Shown piece by piece: positions 44,398 to 54,207 of a stretch of 64,000 bases of DNA (position 1 is its first letter; the number at the start of each line of letters is the position of its first letter). The translations under genes were made by a program, and so were the position numbers. This stretch comes from Variovorax guangxiensis. GTDB lineage: Bacteria; Pseudomonadota; Gammaproteobacteria; Burkholderiales; Burkholderiaceae_C. The stretch lies in assembly GCF_003952165.1 (NCBI RefSeq), contig NZ_RXFT01000005.1:186001-250000 (forward strand), written 5' to 3'. Below the pieces are notes generated by a model. It saw only the letters and a list, made by a program, of their open reading frames with translations. It made no database searches and was not told where the DNA came from.

Positions 44398-45522
44398 ATG
44401 TTGTTGAATCGACGTCGTTTTTCTCTGGCCGCGGGCGCGGCCGCCACGCTGGGCGGCTTCGGCCTCGCCCGGGCGCAGGACACGCCGCTGGTGCTGGGCC
44501 AGTCGGCGGCATTCACCGGCCCGGCGGCGCAGCTGGGCATCCAGTTCCACCAGGGCGCCAAGCTGTTCCTGGACCAGTACAACGCCCAGCCGGGCCGCCG
44601 CAACGTGGTCATCAAGAACCTGGACGACGGCTATGAACCCGACCGCTGCGCGGCCAACACGCAGAAGCTGATCGAGGAAGACGTCTTCGCGCTCTTCGGC
44701 TATATCGGCACCCCGACCAGCCTGGCCGCGCTGCCGCTGGCGGTGAAGGACAAGGTGCCCTTCGTGGCGCCCTTCACCGGCGCGATGTCGCTGCGCGAAC
44801 CCTTCCAGAAGAACGTGTTCCACCTGCGCGCCTCGTACAACGACGAGACGGCGCTGATGGTGAAGCAGCTCACCCACCTGGGCCTGAAGAAGATCGCGGT
44901 CTTCTATCAGAACGATGCCTACGGCAAGGCCGGCCTCGACGGCGTGACGCTGGCGCTCGGCGAGCAGCAGCTCAAGCCGGTCGCGCTCGCTACCGTGGAG
45001 CGCAACTCGGCCGACGTGGCGCAGGCGGTGAAGGCCATCGTCGCGGCGCGGCCCGACGCGGTGGTGCAGGTGGGCGCGTACAAGGCCTGCGCGGCCTTCA
45101 TCCGCGAAGCGCGCAAGGCAGGCTATGGCGGCACCTTCTTCAACATGTCCTTCGTGGGCACGCAGGCGCTGGCCGACGAGCTGGGCAAGGACGGCGCCGG
45201 CGTGATGATCACGCAGGTGGTGCCCTCGCCCTACAACCAGGCCAACGCGCTGGCCCGCGAGTTCGCCGAGGCGGCGCGCAAGGTCAACGGCGCGAGCGTC
45301 AACTTCTCGAGCCTGGAGGGCTACCTGGCCGCGAAGGTGCTGGTCGAAGGCCTGCGCAAGGCGCCGGGCAAGCCCACGCGCGAGAGCCTGATCGCGGGCC
45401 TGGAAAGCATCGACCGCCAGCAGTTCGGCGGCTTCGAGGTGTCGTTCTCGGCCAGGAACCACGTGGGCTCGAAGTTCGTCGAGCTCTCGATGCTGACGGG
45501 CGACGGCCGCGTCAGGACCTGA
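44398..45522 (+). CDS. ABC-type amino-acid/urea-like receptor (LivJ type)
   Basis: A 374-residue periplasmic-binding protein type 1. It has a signal peptide with RRR (MLLNRRRFSL) cleaved after ARA, then LVLGQSAAFTGPAAQLG, FGYIGTPTS and the late FEVSFSARNH. Its relatives bind branched-chain amino acids, amides or aromatic acids. No permease or ATPase genes adjoin it, so it must share a transporter encoded elsewhere or act as a sensor. AGGAG lies about 13 bases before the ATG. It converges on the peptidase gene 18 bp downstream. Confidence 0.87.
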   Translation: MLLNRRRFSLAAGAAATLGGFGLARAQDTPLVLGQSAAFTGPAAQLGIQFHQGAKLFLDQYNAQPGRRNVVIKNLDDGYEPDRCAANTQKLIEEDVFALFGYIGTPTSLAALPLAVKDKVPFVAPFTGAMSLREPFQKNVFHLRASYNDETALMVKQLTHLGLKKIAVFYQNDAYGKAGLDGVTLALGEQQLKPVALATVERNSADVAQAVKAIVAARPDAVVQVGAYKACAAFIREARKAGYGGTFFNMSFVGTQALADELGKDGAGVMITQVVPSPYNQANALAREFAEAARKVNGASVNFSSLEGYLAAKVLVEGLRKAPGKPTRESLIAGLESIDRQQFGGFEVSFSARNHVGSKFVELSMLTGDGRVRT

Positions 45523-45540
45523 GGTTCTCCGGCCGCGGCG

Positions 45541-46635
45541 TCAGCCCGTCAAGCCGTCGACGGCCTGGAACATCGCCTGGCGCGCCTGGCTGACGATCTG
45601 CCCGCGCCAGGCGTCGGTGTCCGTGTAGAACGCTTCCACCATGCGCGCGCGGATGCCATCCGCCAGCTCGGCCGGCGCCTCGGGGTGCCTGTGCAGCCAG
45701 TGGTCGGCGCGCAGGGCGCCGGTCACTTCGAGGATGGGCAGCGTGCCGTATTCGAGCGCGATGCCGGTGTACTCGGCCTGCGGGCACTCCTGGTACACCG
45801 AATCCCACATCAGCCCGCGCAGCAGCGCCGAGGTGGATGAACCGTCGTAGATGGAGGTGACGGGCGCCGCGGGCGTGCCCCACCACGCGTTGGCCCGCGC
45901 GTAGGCGGCCTTGTCGTCGCGGCAGGCGAAGATGCGTTCGCCCAGCCCGTTCGGGCCCAGCCCGGTGTGCAGGTCGATCCACGCGATGCGCTTGGCCTGC
46001 CCCGCATGGCGGCGCAGCACCTCGCGGATGGTCCTGTTGCTCCAGGTCGGCGCCTTGCCACCGTAGAAGAGGCCGTCTTCGAACTGGTACTGGCCGCTGG
46101 TCACGGCCGCCTGGTAGGCGGTGGTGCCGTGCTTGCCGATCCATTTCTCGATGGCCGCCTGGTTCTCGGGCGTGGGCGGCCAGGTGTCGGGCAGCAGCAG
46201 CTCGTGCAGCTTGGCGTAGGCCTCGTTGACCGGCACCGGCTTCGAGAAATCGATGAAGTTGCGGTTGAGGTCGACGTTCTCGTGCGTCACGCGCCGGCCG
46301 TGCGAGAAACCGTGCGGATTGAGCGCATGCACATACAGCACCGCGACGCCCTGCGCCTTCGCTTTCTCGCGCCACTCGGCGTCGTGCAGCGCGAACACCT
46401 GCACGCCGCTGCCGCAGTGGCCTTCGACGCCGTGGCAGGCGCTGCTGACGACCAGCAGGTTCGGCGCATCGGGCGCGCCGTCGAGCGCCACGTCCATCGA
46501 GAGCTCCTCGCCCTCGCGCCCCTTGAGCGGATGCGCATGCGGCTCGACCGTGAGGCCGGCGCTCACGCAGCCCTGCAGGAACTTCTGGCGCGCCTGCGCG
46601 TAGCGCGGCGAAAAGGCTTCGGCGATTCCGATCAT
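45541..46635 (-). CDS. M14-like metallopeptidase (DUF2817)
   Basis: A 364-residue protein with carboxypeptidase-like zinc features: HGVEGH (H68, E71), the VDLNRNF block and IDLHTGLG, expected to supply the third ligand. No signal peptide, so cytoplasmic. DUF2817 relatives are predicted to cut short peptides or amide-linked substrates. It is the last of a leftward series of hydrolases (M20 amidohydrolase, deaminase, GDPD), 46 bp after the M20 gene. Confidence 0.83.
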   Translation of the reverse strand: MIGIAEAFSPRYAQARQKFLQGCVSAGLTVEPHAHPLKGREGEELSMDVALDGAPDAPNLLVVSSACHGVEGHCGSGVQVFALHDAEWREKAKAQGVAVLYVHALNPHGFSHGRRVTHENVDLNRNFIDFSKPVPVNEAYAKLHELLLPDTWPPTPENQAAIEKWIGKHGTTAYQAAVTSGQYQFEDGLFYGGKAPTWSNRTIREVLRRHAGQAKRIAWIDLHTGLGPNGLGERIFACRDDKAAYARANAWWGTPAAPVTSIYDGSSTSALLRGLMWDSVYQECPQAEYTGIALEYGTLPILEVTGALRADHWLHRHPEAPAELADGIRARMVEAFYTDTDAWRGQIVSQARQAMFQAVDGLTG

Positions 46636-46681
46636 GTGGCGCTGGACCTCTCTCGGTGAATCAGGCGACCAGGAAGGCGGA

Positions 46682-47884
46682 TCAGGCGGCGCTGCCGCCG
46701 GGCTTGAGGAACTGCTCCGCGATCTGCACCCAGCAGGTCGCGCCCAGCGGGATCAGGTCGTCGTTGAAGTCGTAGCTCGCGTTGTGCAGCGTGCACGGGC
46801 CCTCGCCGTGATGCACGTCGCGGTGCGAGCCGTCGCCGTTGCCGATGAAGGCGTAGGCGCCCGGCTTGGCCTGCAGCATGAAGGCGAAGTCTTCCGAGGT
46901 CATGGCTGCTTCCTGCTTGAGCACGTTCTCGGGACCGACCACGTCGCCCATCACGCGGCGGGCGAAGTCGGCCTCGGCCTCGGTGTTGATGGTGGGCGGG
47001 TAGTAGCGCTCGAAGCGGAACTCGCAGGTGGCGTCGTGCGCGGCGCAGATGTGGTCGCAGATCTGCTTCATGCGCGCCTCGATCATGTCGAGCACCTCGA
47101 TGGAGAAGGTGCGCACCGTGCCCGACAGTTCGCAGTTGTCGGGAATCACGTTGTTGGTTTCGCCGGCATGGATGGTGGTGACGGAGATGACGGCCGAATC
47201 GGTCGGCTTCATCTTGCGCGTGAGGATGGTCTGGAAGGCCTGCACGATCTCGCAGGCGATCGGCACCGGGTCGACGCCGGTCTGCGGCAGCGCCGCGTGG
47301 CCGCCCTTGCCCACCACGTTGACGAAGAACTTGTTGCCCGAGGCCATCACCGGGCCCGGGCTCACCGCGAACTGGCCGGCCTTCATGCCGGGCCAGTTGT
47401 GCATGCCGAAGACGGCATCCATCGGGAATTTCTCGAAGAGCCCTTCCTTGATCATCTCGCGGGCGCCGCCACCGCCTTCTTCGGCGGGCTGGAAGATCAG
47501 GTAGACGGTGCCGTCGAAGTTGCGGTGCTTCGCCAGGTGCTGCGCGGCCGCGAGCAGCATGGCCGTGTGGCCGTCGTGGCCGCAGGCGTGCATCTTGCCG
47601 TGGTGCTTGCTGGCGTGGGCGAAGGTGTTGAGCTCGGTGACGGGCAGTGCGTCCATGTCTGCGCGCAGGCCGACGGCGCGATTGCTGGTGCCGTTCTTGA
47701 CGATGCCCACCACGCCGGTGGTGCCCAGGCCGCGGTGGATGGGGATGCCCCATTCGGTGAGCTTGCCTGCCACCACGTCGGCGGTGCGGACTTCTTCGAA
47801 GCAGAGTTCGGGGTGTGCGTGCAGGTCACGTCGGACGGCGGCGATGCCAGCCGCCTGCGTGACGATCGAGTCGATGAGTTTCAT
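46682..47884 (-). CDS. M20-family amidohydrolase (hippurate hydrolase type)
   Basis: A 400-residue metallo-amidohydrolase: HACGHDGH, PAEEGGGG and a late HHGEGPCTLH, typical of the HipO/IAA-amino-acid hydrolase branch. It releases an amino acid from an N-acyl or N-aroyl conjugate. I start at ATG 47884 (MKLIDSI); a start 18 bp upstream is equally weakly supported. With the aromatic catabolism genes at 17-25 kb, hydrolysis of aroyl-amino acids is possible but unproven. Confidence 0.88.
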   Translation of the reverse strand: MKLIDSIVTQAAGIAAVRRDLHAHPELCFEEVRTADVVAGKLTEWGIPIHRGLGTTGVVGIVKNGTSNRAVGLRADMDALPVTELNTFAHASKHHGKMHACGHDGHTAMLLAAAQHLAKHRNFDGTVYLIFQPAEEGGGGAREMIKEGLFEKFPMDAVFGMHNWPGMKAGQFAVSPGPVMASGNKFFVNVVGKGGHAALPQTGVDPVPIACEIVQAFQTILTRKMKPTDSAVISVTTIHAGETNNVIPDNCELSGTVRTFSIEVLDMIEARMKQICDHICAAHDATCEFRFERYYPPTINTEAEADFARRVMGDVVGPENVLKQEAAMTSEDFAFMLQAKPGAYAFIGNGDGSHRDVHHGEGPCTLHNASYDFNDDLIPLGATCWVQIAEQFLKPGGSAA

Positions 47885-47987
47885 GGGGATAGACCGTCTC
47901 AAAACGCCAGTCTATCCACTCTGGCATTTCGGGGCACCTCGGGAAACACGCAGCCCCAGCCGGTTGCCGGGGCCTTTCCTCAGTTCC

Positions 47988-48503
47988 TCAGTGCGCGCCG
48001 GTCCAGAAGCCCACGTGCGGCGCGGCGGCTTCCTGCTCGAGCAGCGGCCCCACCACCTCGACGCGCCGCTGCCCGCGCGCGAAGACTTCGCGGCAGGGAA
48101 GCGAAAAGGTCGGGTTCTCGGGATGGTCGCCCGTCAGGCCCAGCAGCGCGTGTTCGGAAAGCGCGTACACCACGCGCCCGATGTTGGTCCAGTAGATAGC
48201 GCCCGCGCACATGCAGCAGGGCTCGGCGCTGGTGAAGAGCGTGCAGCGCGCGAGCTCCTCGGGGGTGAGCAGCTTCGCGGCCTGCGCGGCGGCCACCAGC
48301 TCGGCGTGCTGCGTGGGATCGCCCTCGGGCGGCATCGAGTTGTTGCCCGCGGTGACGACGACCTCGCCGTGCTCGTTCGCCACCAGCGCGGCGAAGGGAT
48401 GGCGCCCGCGCGCCTTCGATTCGTCCGACAGGCGGATGGCCATGCGAAGCAGTTCGAGGTCGCGCGGGGAGAGGTCGGGCGAGGAGGTATCGTCTGTGGT
48501 CAT
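47988..48503 (-). CDS. Nucleoside/cytidine-type deaminase
   Basis: A 171-residue zinc deaminase with HAE (H66, E68) and PCCMC (C96, C99), plus the ALVANEHGEVV strand. It belongs to the CDA/guanine-deaminase-like family; guanine, cytosine or another base is possible. Cytoplasmic. It is 22 bp after the GDPD gene on the same strand. Confidence 0.87.
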   Translation of the reverse strand: MTTDDTSSPDLSPRDLELLRMAIRLSDESKARGRHPFAALVANEHGEVVVTAGNNSMPPEGDPTQHAELVAAAQAAKLLTPEELARCTLFTSAEPCCMCAGAIYWTNIGRVVYALSEHALLGLTGDHPENPTFSLPCREVFARGQRRVEVVGPLLEQEAAAPHVGFWTGAH

Positions 48504-48525
48504 GCGCGGACGATAACCCGGTCGA

Positions 48526-49725
48526 TCAGCGGCCGATGCTCTTGAGGTAGTCGGCGCGCGCGGCCAGCGCGGTGTCGGTGAAGTCGGTGAACACGCCGTC
48601 CACGCCGAGCTTGTAGTACACGCCGTATTCGTTCTTGCCGTCCTTGTTGTAGTCGGATGCCAGGCGGCGCGACTCGTTGCGGAAGGTGAAGGGGTGCACG
48701 AACAGGCCCGCCTTGTGCGCGTCGGCGATCAGCGAGGTGGGCGCCGTGGAGGTGGCGTCGGCGTCGTTGATCTTGCCGTCCTTGTTGACGTCCACCGGCT
48801 TGCCATCGGCACCGATGGTGCCCTTGATGCTCACGATGTAGCGCTTCCAGGGACCGATGCCGTCGGCGTACTTCTTGATCTCTGCCAGGCCCGCGGGCGT
48901 GACCATGGCGTCGAAGTTGCGCTTGTCGCCGGCCTTGGTCCAGTCGTAGGGGCGGTCGCTGGGCACGGCGAAGGTCACGGCGCCGGTCTTCAGGTCGACG
49001 CTGTCGCCGTCGATGAGCTGGATGAGCTTCGTATTCAGGCCCTTGCTCTTCATGTACTTGAGGCTGCCCGGCTCGAAGGACTGCACGTAGATGGGCGCGG
49101 TCTTGCTGTTCCAGCCGGCCGCGTTGATGGCGGCGATGACCTTGTCCTCCATCGGCAGGCCCAGGTCGCGGAAGTAGGTCGGGTTCTTGGTCTCGGGGTA
49201 GATGGCGATGGTGCGGCCGGTTTCCTTCGACTTGGCCTTGGCGAAGTCGATGATCTCCTGGAAGGTCGGCACCTTGTACTTGCCGTTGAATTCCTGCGGA
49301 CGCTCGGCGTCGGTGGAGATGGCGCCCAGGGTCTTGATCTCGGCCAGCGTGAAGTCGTTGCTGAACCAGCCGGTCTGGGTTTCGCCGTCGACCTTGATGG
49401 TCTTCTTGCGCGAGGCGAAGCGGGGGTGTCTGGCCACGTCGGTGCTGATGGCGAGATTGGGGTCGTGGCGGGCGATGAGCACGCCGTCCTTGGTGGAGAT
49501 CAGGTCCATCTCGATCACGTCGGCGCCGAGCTCGATGGCGCGGGCGTAGGCTTCGAGGGTTTCCTCCGGCAGATAGCCCGATGCACCACGATGGGCGATG
49601 ACCAGCGGCGGGTTGCCGTCCAGCGTGAGCAGCTTGCTGCTGCCGCCGGAAGGTCCGGTGCTGCTGCAGGCGGCCAGTGCGAGGGCTGCGGTGGCGGTCA
49701 GGGCGATCTGAAGAGAGGTGCGCAT
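48526..49725 (-). CDS. Glycerophosphodiester phosphodiesterase lipoprotein with calcium-binding-like insert
   Basis: A 399-residue lipoprotein (lipobox LAAC, about residue 20) with the GDPD signature HRGASGYLPEETLEAY and the acidic pair in ELGADVIEMDL. It releases glycerol-3-phosphate from phospholipid headgroup diesters in the periplasm. It carries an EF-hand/dockerin-like loop, DVNKDGKINDAD, and a second DYNKDGKNEYG segment, plausible calcium sites. I use ATG 49725 because it gives a clean signal peptide; a longer frame lies in the divergent promoter space. Confidence 0.88.
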   Translation of the reverse strand: MRTSLQIALTATAALALAACSSTGPSGGSSKLLTLDGNPPLVIAHRGASGYLPEETLEAYARAIELGADVIEMDLISTKDGVLIARHDPNLAISTDVARHPRFASRKKTIKVDGETQTGWFSNDFTLAEIKTLGAISTDAERPQEFNGKYKVPTFQEIIDFAKAKSKETGRTIAIYPETKNPTYFRDLGLPMEDKVIAAINAAGWNSKTAPIYVQSFEPGSLKYMKSKGLNTKLIQLIDGDSVDLKTGAVTFAVPSDRPYDWTKAGDKRNFDAMVTPAGLAEIKKYADGIGPWKRYIVSIKGTIGADGKPVDVNKDGKINDADATSTAPTSLIADAHKAGLFVHPFTFRNESRRLASDYNKDGKNEYGVYYKLGVDGVFTDFTDTALAARADYLKSIGR

Positions 49726-49831
49726 GGTCGAGGTTTCTCCGTCCGGAATGAAGAGGCGCAGGGTACCCGTTTCGCGTGACAGCTTCGACATCCATGCACG
49801 CGCGGCGCCGACTTCCGGGAGAATGTGTTGC

Positions 49832-50998
49832 ATGCCCCATACGCTTTCACCCCAAAGCCTGCTGATGGCCCAGACGCTGGTGCGCATGAACACCATCAGT
49901 GCCAACAGCAACCTCGAACTGATCGACTTCGCCCAGAGCCACCTCGCGGCGCTGGGCGTGAAGAGCCGCATCACCTACAACGCCGAACGCACCAAGGCGA
50001 ACCTCTTCGCCACGCTGGGCGAGGGCAAGCCGGCCGGGGTGATCGTCTCGGGCCACACCGACACGGTGCCCTGGGACGGGCAGGACTGGAGCGTCGATCC
50101 GCTCTCGGCCGTGGTGCGCAATGAGCGCCTCTACGGGCGCGGCTCGGCCGACATGAAGAGCTTCATCGCCGTCGCGCTGTCGAACGCCAGGCGCTTCCTG
50201 GAGAGCGACTCTCCCTTCGCGATGCACTTCGCCTTCAGCTACGAGGAGGAGATCGGCTGCTTCGGCGTGAAGGAGCTCATCGCCGACATGCGCGACGCCG
50301 GCATCAAGCCTCTGGCCTGCATCGTGGGCGAACCCACCAGCATGGTGCCCGCCATCGCGCACAAGGGCGTGTACCGCTACAAGTGCTGCGTGCGCGGCAA
50401 GGAGGCGCACTCCTCCCTCACGCCGAAGTCGGTCAACGCCATCGAGATGGCCGCGCGCGTGATCGGCAAGGTGCGCGACATGGCCGAGGGCTTCGAGCGC
50501 AGCGAGCCGCGCTACGAGGGCTTCGACGTGCCCTTCAGCACCGCGAGCGTGGGACAGTTCCACGGCGGCATCGCCGACAACGTGGTGCCGCGCGACGCCG
50601 AGTTCCGCTATGAATTCCGCGACCTTCCCACCGCCGACGCCGGGAAGATGCAGGCCGAGGTGGTCGCCTACGCGGGCAGCCTCGAACCCGCGATGAAGAA
50701 GGTGGCGCCCGACGCGGGCTTCAGCTTCGAGACCATCTGCGAGATCCCGAGCTTCCTGGGCTCCGCCAACGACCCCATCACGCTGCTGGCCCAGCGCCTG
50801 GCGAGCGAGGAGCGCACCACGCTGGTGGCCTTCGGCACCGAAGCGGGTCTTTTCAAGAACGCCGGCATCCCCACCGTGGTGTGCGGACCCGGCAGCATCG
50901 AGCAGGCGCACCAGCCCGACGAGTACGTGAGCCTCGAGCAGCTCGCGCGCTGCGAGCTGTTCATGGAGCGCCTGGCATCCACGCCGAGCATTGGCTGA
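49832..50998 (+). CDS. argE: Acetylornithine deacetylase (ArgE-type M20 peptidase)
   Basis: A 388-residue enzyme with the metal-binding blocks SGHTDTVPWDG, YGRGSADMKSF and SYEEEIGC, plus the dimerisation domain and a late GPGSIEQAHQPDEYV. This matches ArgE/DapE-type deacetylases with the ArgE-like C-terminus. It frees ornithine from N-acetylornithine in arginine synthesis, or acts on related N-acyl amino acids. ATG 49832 has GGGAGA upstream. Its stop overlaps the TTG start of the DUF445 gene. Confidence 0.87.
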   Translation: MPHTLSPQSLLMAQTLVRMNTISANSNLELIDFAQSHLAALGVKSRITYNAERTKANLFATLGEGKPAGVIVSGHTDTVPWDGQDWSVDPLSAVVRNERLYGRGSADMKSFIAVALSNARRFLESDSPFAMHFAFSYEEEIGCFGVKELIADMRDAGIKPLACIVGEPTSMVPAIAHKGVYRYKCCVRGKEAHSSLTPKSVNAIEMAARVIGKVRDMAEGFERSEPRYEGFDVPFSTASVGQFHGGIADNVVPRDAEFRYEFRDLPTADAGKMQAEVVAYAGSLEPAMKKVAPDAGFSFETICEIPSFLGSANDPITLLAQRLASEERTTLVAFGTEAGLFKNAGIPTVVCGPGSIEQAHQPDEYVSLEQLARCELFMERLASTPSIG

Positions 50999-52253
50999 GA
51001 GCGCCGCCAGCATCGACGCGTCGCGGCGCATGAAGCGCGTCGCGCTCGGCCTGCTGTGCGGCGCCGCACTGCTCTATGCGGTGGCGAGCGTGCTGCATGC
51101 GCGGCACCCGGCCTGGGGCTACGTGGCGGCCTTCGCCGAGGCGGCGATGGTGGGCGCCATTGCCGACTGGTTCGCGGTGGTGGCGCTGTTCCGCCACCCG
51201 CTGGGCCTGCCGATTCCGCACACCGCCATCATCCCGAGCAACAAGGACCGCATCGGCGCCAAGCTCGCGGGATTCATCTGCGACAACTTCCTGAGCACCG
51301 AGCAGGTGCTCGGCAAGCTGCGGCAGTTCGACGCGGCCGGGCGCATCGCCGACTGGCTGGCGCGCCCCGCGAGCGGCGAGAAGCTCGGCGAATGGGGCGT
51401 GGCCGCCACGCGCTACGGGCTCTCGGCCTTCGACGACGAGCGCGTGCGCGACTTCATGGGCCGCGCCGCCGCGGCCGGGCTGCAGAAGATCGACCTCTCG
51501 CGCCTCACGGGCCAGGCGCTCGACGCGCTCACGGCCGGCGGGCGCCACCAGGCACTGCTCGACGACGTGCTGCAGCAGGTGGCCGGCCTGCTCGAAGGCG
51601 AGGAGGTGCAGGCGCACATCACCGAGGCGATCGCGCGCGAGATCAGGACGCTGCGCTACGTGGGCCTCGACCAGGTGGCGGCCAAGCTGGCCACGCGCAA
51701 AATCGTCGCGGCGGTGGCGCGCACCATCGGCGAGCTCGCGGCCGAGCCCGAGCATCCGATGCGCAGGCGCTTCGACCACTTCGTCGACGACTTCGTGGTG
51801 CGCCTGAAGCTCGACCCCGAGTTCCAGCAACGCGGCGAACAGATCCGCGCGGAGCTGGTTGCGCACCCCGCCCTGGGCGACTACCTGCACGGGCTGTGGG
51901 GCGAGATGCTCGCGTGGCTGCACGACGACCTGGGCCGCAACGACTCGAGCATCCGCCGGCGCATCGCGTCGATGGCCGGCGCGCTGGGCACGCGGCTGCA
52001 AGGCGACGAGGCCATCCGCCGCTGGATCAACGAGCAGATCGAGGCCGCCGCGCCGCTGGCCATCGAGCGCTACCGCGAGGACATCCGCCGCTACATCGAG
52101 GAGCGCGTGGGCGAGTGGAACGCGCAGGAGATGACGGTCGAGCTCGAGCGCCACATCGGGCGCGACCTGCAGTTCATCCGCATCAACGGCACGCTGGTGG
52201 GCGGGCTGGTGGGGCTGCTGATCCACACGGCGACGCAGCTGCTGCGCGGCTGA
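50991..52253 (+). CDS. DUF445 membrane protein
   Basis: A 420-residue protein with an N-terminal hydrophobic pair (RMKRVALGLLCGAALLYAVA and GYVAAFAEAAMVGAIADWF regions), the family signature FRHPLGLPIPHTAIIP, a long helical middle and one C-terminal membrane segment (LVGGLVGLLIHTATQLL). The start is TTG 50991, overlapping the argE stop; the ATG at residue 14 is an alternative. DUF445 proteins are inner-membrane proteins of unknown role. Confidence 0.85.
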   Translation: MAESAASIDASRRMKRVALGLLCGAALLYAVASVLHARHPAWGYVAAFAEAAMVGAIADWFAVVALFRHPLGLPIPHTAIIPSNKDRIGAKLAGFICDNFLSTEQVLGKLRQFDAAGRIADWLARPASGEKLGEWGVAATRYGLSAFDDERVRDFMGRAAAAGLQKIDLSRLTGQALDALTAGGRHQALLDDVLQQVAGLLEGEEVQAHITEAIAREIRTLRYVGLDQVAAKLATRKIVAAVARTIGELAAEPEHPMRRRFDHFVDDFVVRLKLDPEFQQRGEQIRAELVAHPALGDYLHGLWGEMLAWLHDDLGRNDSSIRRRIASMAGALGTRLQGDEAIRRWINEQIEAAAPLAIERYREDIRRYIEERVGEWNAQEMTVELERHIGRDLQFIRINGTLVGGLVGLLIHTATQLLRG

Positions 52254-52388
52254 GTTGCGGCTGAACCGCAGCTGAAGGCCGCGGGTAATCCACAGCGGAC
52301 GAAAGTCCGCATCCTGTCCCCATGGGGACTCCGCGGCCCCGCCGCGCTCCTAGACTGCTGCGCGCATCAATAAGAGGAGTCGCCAACC

Positions 52389-54071
52389 ATGCCACGTCGA
52401 AGCAGCCTCGGCGCCATCGCGCTGACCGCCACCCTCGCCCTGCTGGGCGCCTGCAGCAGCCTCTCGCCACCGGCCTCCGCCCCACCCTCGCCCACGCAGT
52501 CCGCCCCGACCACGCGGCCCGCCTCGTGGGCCGCGCCCGAGGCGCTGGTCGCGCCCTCGGCCTTCGCCGGGGTGCATGGGCTGGCCATCGACGCCAAGGG
52601 CCGGCTGCTCGCGGGCTCGGTGCTCGGCAACACGATGTGGGAGGTCGACCCCAGCACCGGCGCGGCCAGGGTGTTCATCGACGCACCCGAAGGCCAGGCC
52701 GACGACATCGCCGTGGGCCCGAAGGGCGAGCTGGCCTGGACCAACTACCTGATGGGCATGCTGCGCTACCGCGAGAGCGACACCGCGCCCATGCGCGTGC
52801 TGGCCAAGGACCTGCCCGGCCTCAACTCGCTGGACTTCGACCGCCGCAACGGCAGGCTCTACGCCTCGCAGGTGTTCCTGGGCGACGCGCTGTGGGAGAT
52901 CGACCGCGAGGGCCAGAAGCCGCCGCGGCTCATCAGGAAGGACATGGGCGGCTTCAACGGCTTCGAAGTGGGGCCCGACGGCATGCTCTACGGGCCGCTG
53001 TGGTTCAAGGGCCAGGTGGTGAAGATCGACCCGGCCAACGGCAACATGACCGTGATCGCCGACGGCTTCAAGATTCCGGCCGCCGCCAACCTCGACGGCA
53101 AGGGCAACCTCTGGGTGGTCGACGCGCGCAGCGGCGAGCTGGTGCGGGTGGAGCTGGCCACCGGCCGCAAGACGGTCGCGAAGCAGCTGCGGCCGTCGCT
53201 CGACAACCTCGCCATCGCTCCTGACGGAACGATCTACGTCTCCAACATGGCGAACAACGAGGTGCAGGCCTTCAACCCCGCCACCGGCGAGCTGCGCACG
53301 CTCACCAGCGGCAAGGTGGCGGCGCCGGCCGGCATGAAGATCGACGGCAACGACCTCTGGGTGGCCGACGTCTTCGGCTTCCGCCAGGTCGACGTGCGCA
53401 CCGGCGAGGTGCGCGACATCTTCCGCATGCAGCGCGACCCGGAGCTGGACTACCCCTTCGCCGTCGGCCTGTCGCCGAAGCTCTTCGCGCTGAGCTCGTG
53501 GTTCACCGGCACGGTGCAGCTGGTCGACCGGCAGACGCTGAAGACGGTCGAGACCATCCACGGGCTGAAGGCGCCGTTCGACGCCATTCCCATGCCCGAC
53601 GGCAGCGTGATCTACGCGGAGATCGCGACCGGCAGCATCACACGCGCGAGCGGGCCGAAGTTCGCGCAGAAGTCAGTGCTCGCCAGCGGCCTGAACGGCC
53701 CGGTGCAGATGATCGTCGGCCAGGACGGCGCGCTCTACGTGACCGAGGCGGCCGGCCGGCTGCTGCGCATTCCGCTGGACGCCAGCGCTCCGCTGCGCGC
53801 GGTGGCCGAGGGGCTGGCCCTGCCCGAAGGCCTGGCGCAGACGCCCTGGGGCAGCTTCATCGTGGCCGAGAGCGCGGCGCGCCGGCTGGTCGAAATCGCG
53901 CCCGACGGCAGCGGCCGTACCGTCGCCGAGAACCTGCCGATCGGCCTCGCGCCCGGGCCCGGGCTGCCTCCGCCCTACGTGGTGACGGGCGTCGCGGTGG
54001 GCCGCGACGGCTCGATCTACATGGCGGCCGACCGCAACAATGCGATCTATCGGATTCGCCCCGTAAGGTAG
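52389..54071 (+). CDS. Beta-propeller lipoprotein (SMP-30/NHL-like)
   Basis: A 560-residue protein with a lipobox (LLGAC) near residue 21, a Pro/Ser/Thr linker (25-45) and repeated blade units such as GLAIDAKGRLLAGS, LDGKGNLWVVD and VGQDGALYVTE across two propeller-like halves. Relatives include lactonases and gluconolactonase-like sugar-acid enzymes, but the metal site is not evident, so it may be a binding protein. AGGAG lies about 13 bases before the ATG. It is followed by an AT-rich gap. Confidence 0.8.
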   Translation: MPRRSSLGAIALTATLALLGACSSLSPPASAPPSPTQSAPTTRPASWAAPEALVAPSAFAGVHGLAIDAKGRLLAGSVLGNTMWEVDPSTGAARVFIDAPEGQADDIAVGPKGELAWTNYLMGMLRYRESDTAPMRVLAKDLPGLNSLDFDRRNGRLYASQVFLGDALWEIDREGQKPPRLIRKDMGGFNGFEVGPDGMLYGPLWFKGQVVKIDPANGNMTVIADGFKIPAAANLDGKGNLWVVDARSGELVRVELATGRKTVAKQLRPSLDNLAIAPDGTIYVSNMANNEVQAFNPATGELRTLTSGKVAAPAGMKIDGNDLWVADVFGFRQVDVRTGEVRDIFRMQRDPELDYPFAVGLSPKLFALSSWFTGTVQLVDRQTLKTVETIHGLKAPFDAIPMPDGSVIYAEIATGSITRASGPKFAQKSVLASGLNGPVQMIVGQDGALYVTEAAGRLLRIPLDASAPLRAVAEGLALPEGLAQTPWGSFIVAESAARRLVEIAPDGSGRTVAENLPIGLAPGPGLPPPYVVTGVAVGRDGSIYMAADRNNAIYRIRPVR

Positions 54072-54207
54072 GGTAACAATAAGTGTAAATTTCAGTTTAC
54101 TTTTACAAACAAACATTACAGACTGCGCGGGACGTCTTGTGGCGTCCCGTCCGCATCCGGCGGCGGGGGGTCCGCGAGGCGCTCTTTTGACCTGAAAGGG
54201 ACATCGC
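54072..54207. promoter_or_regulatory. AT-rich region with two inverted repeats before the MHYT gene
   Basis: Unusually A/T-rich here. GTAAATTTCAGTTTAC forms an imperfect inverted repeat at about 54084-54099. CGGGACG (54128-54134) and CGTCCCG (54143-54149) form a stem with an 8-base loop, possibly the terminator of the upstream propeller gene, though it lacks a T-run. Confidence 0.4.

Noticed and set aside
47953..47975. A possible terminator hairpin between the deaminase and M20 genes.
   Set aside because: Only a 5-bp stem with a wide loop and no T-run.
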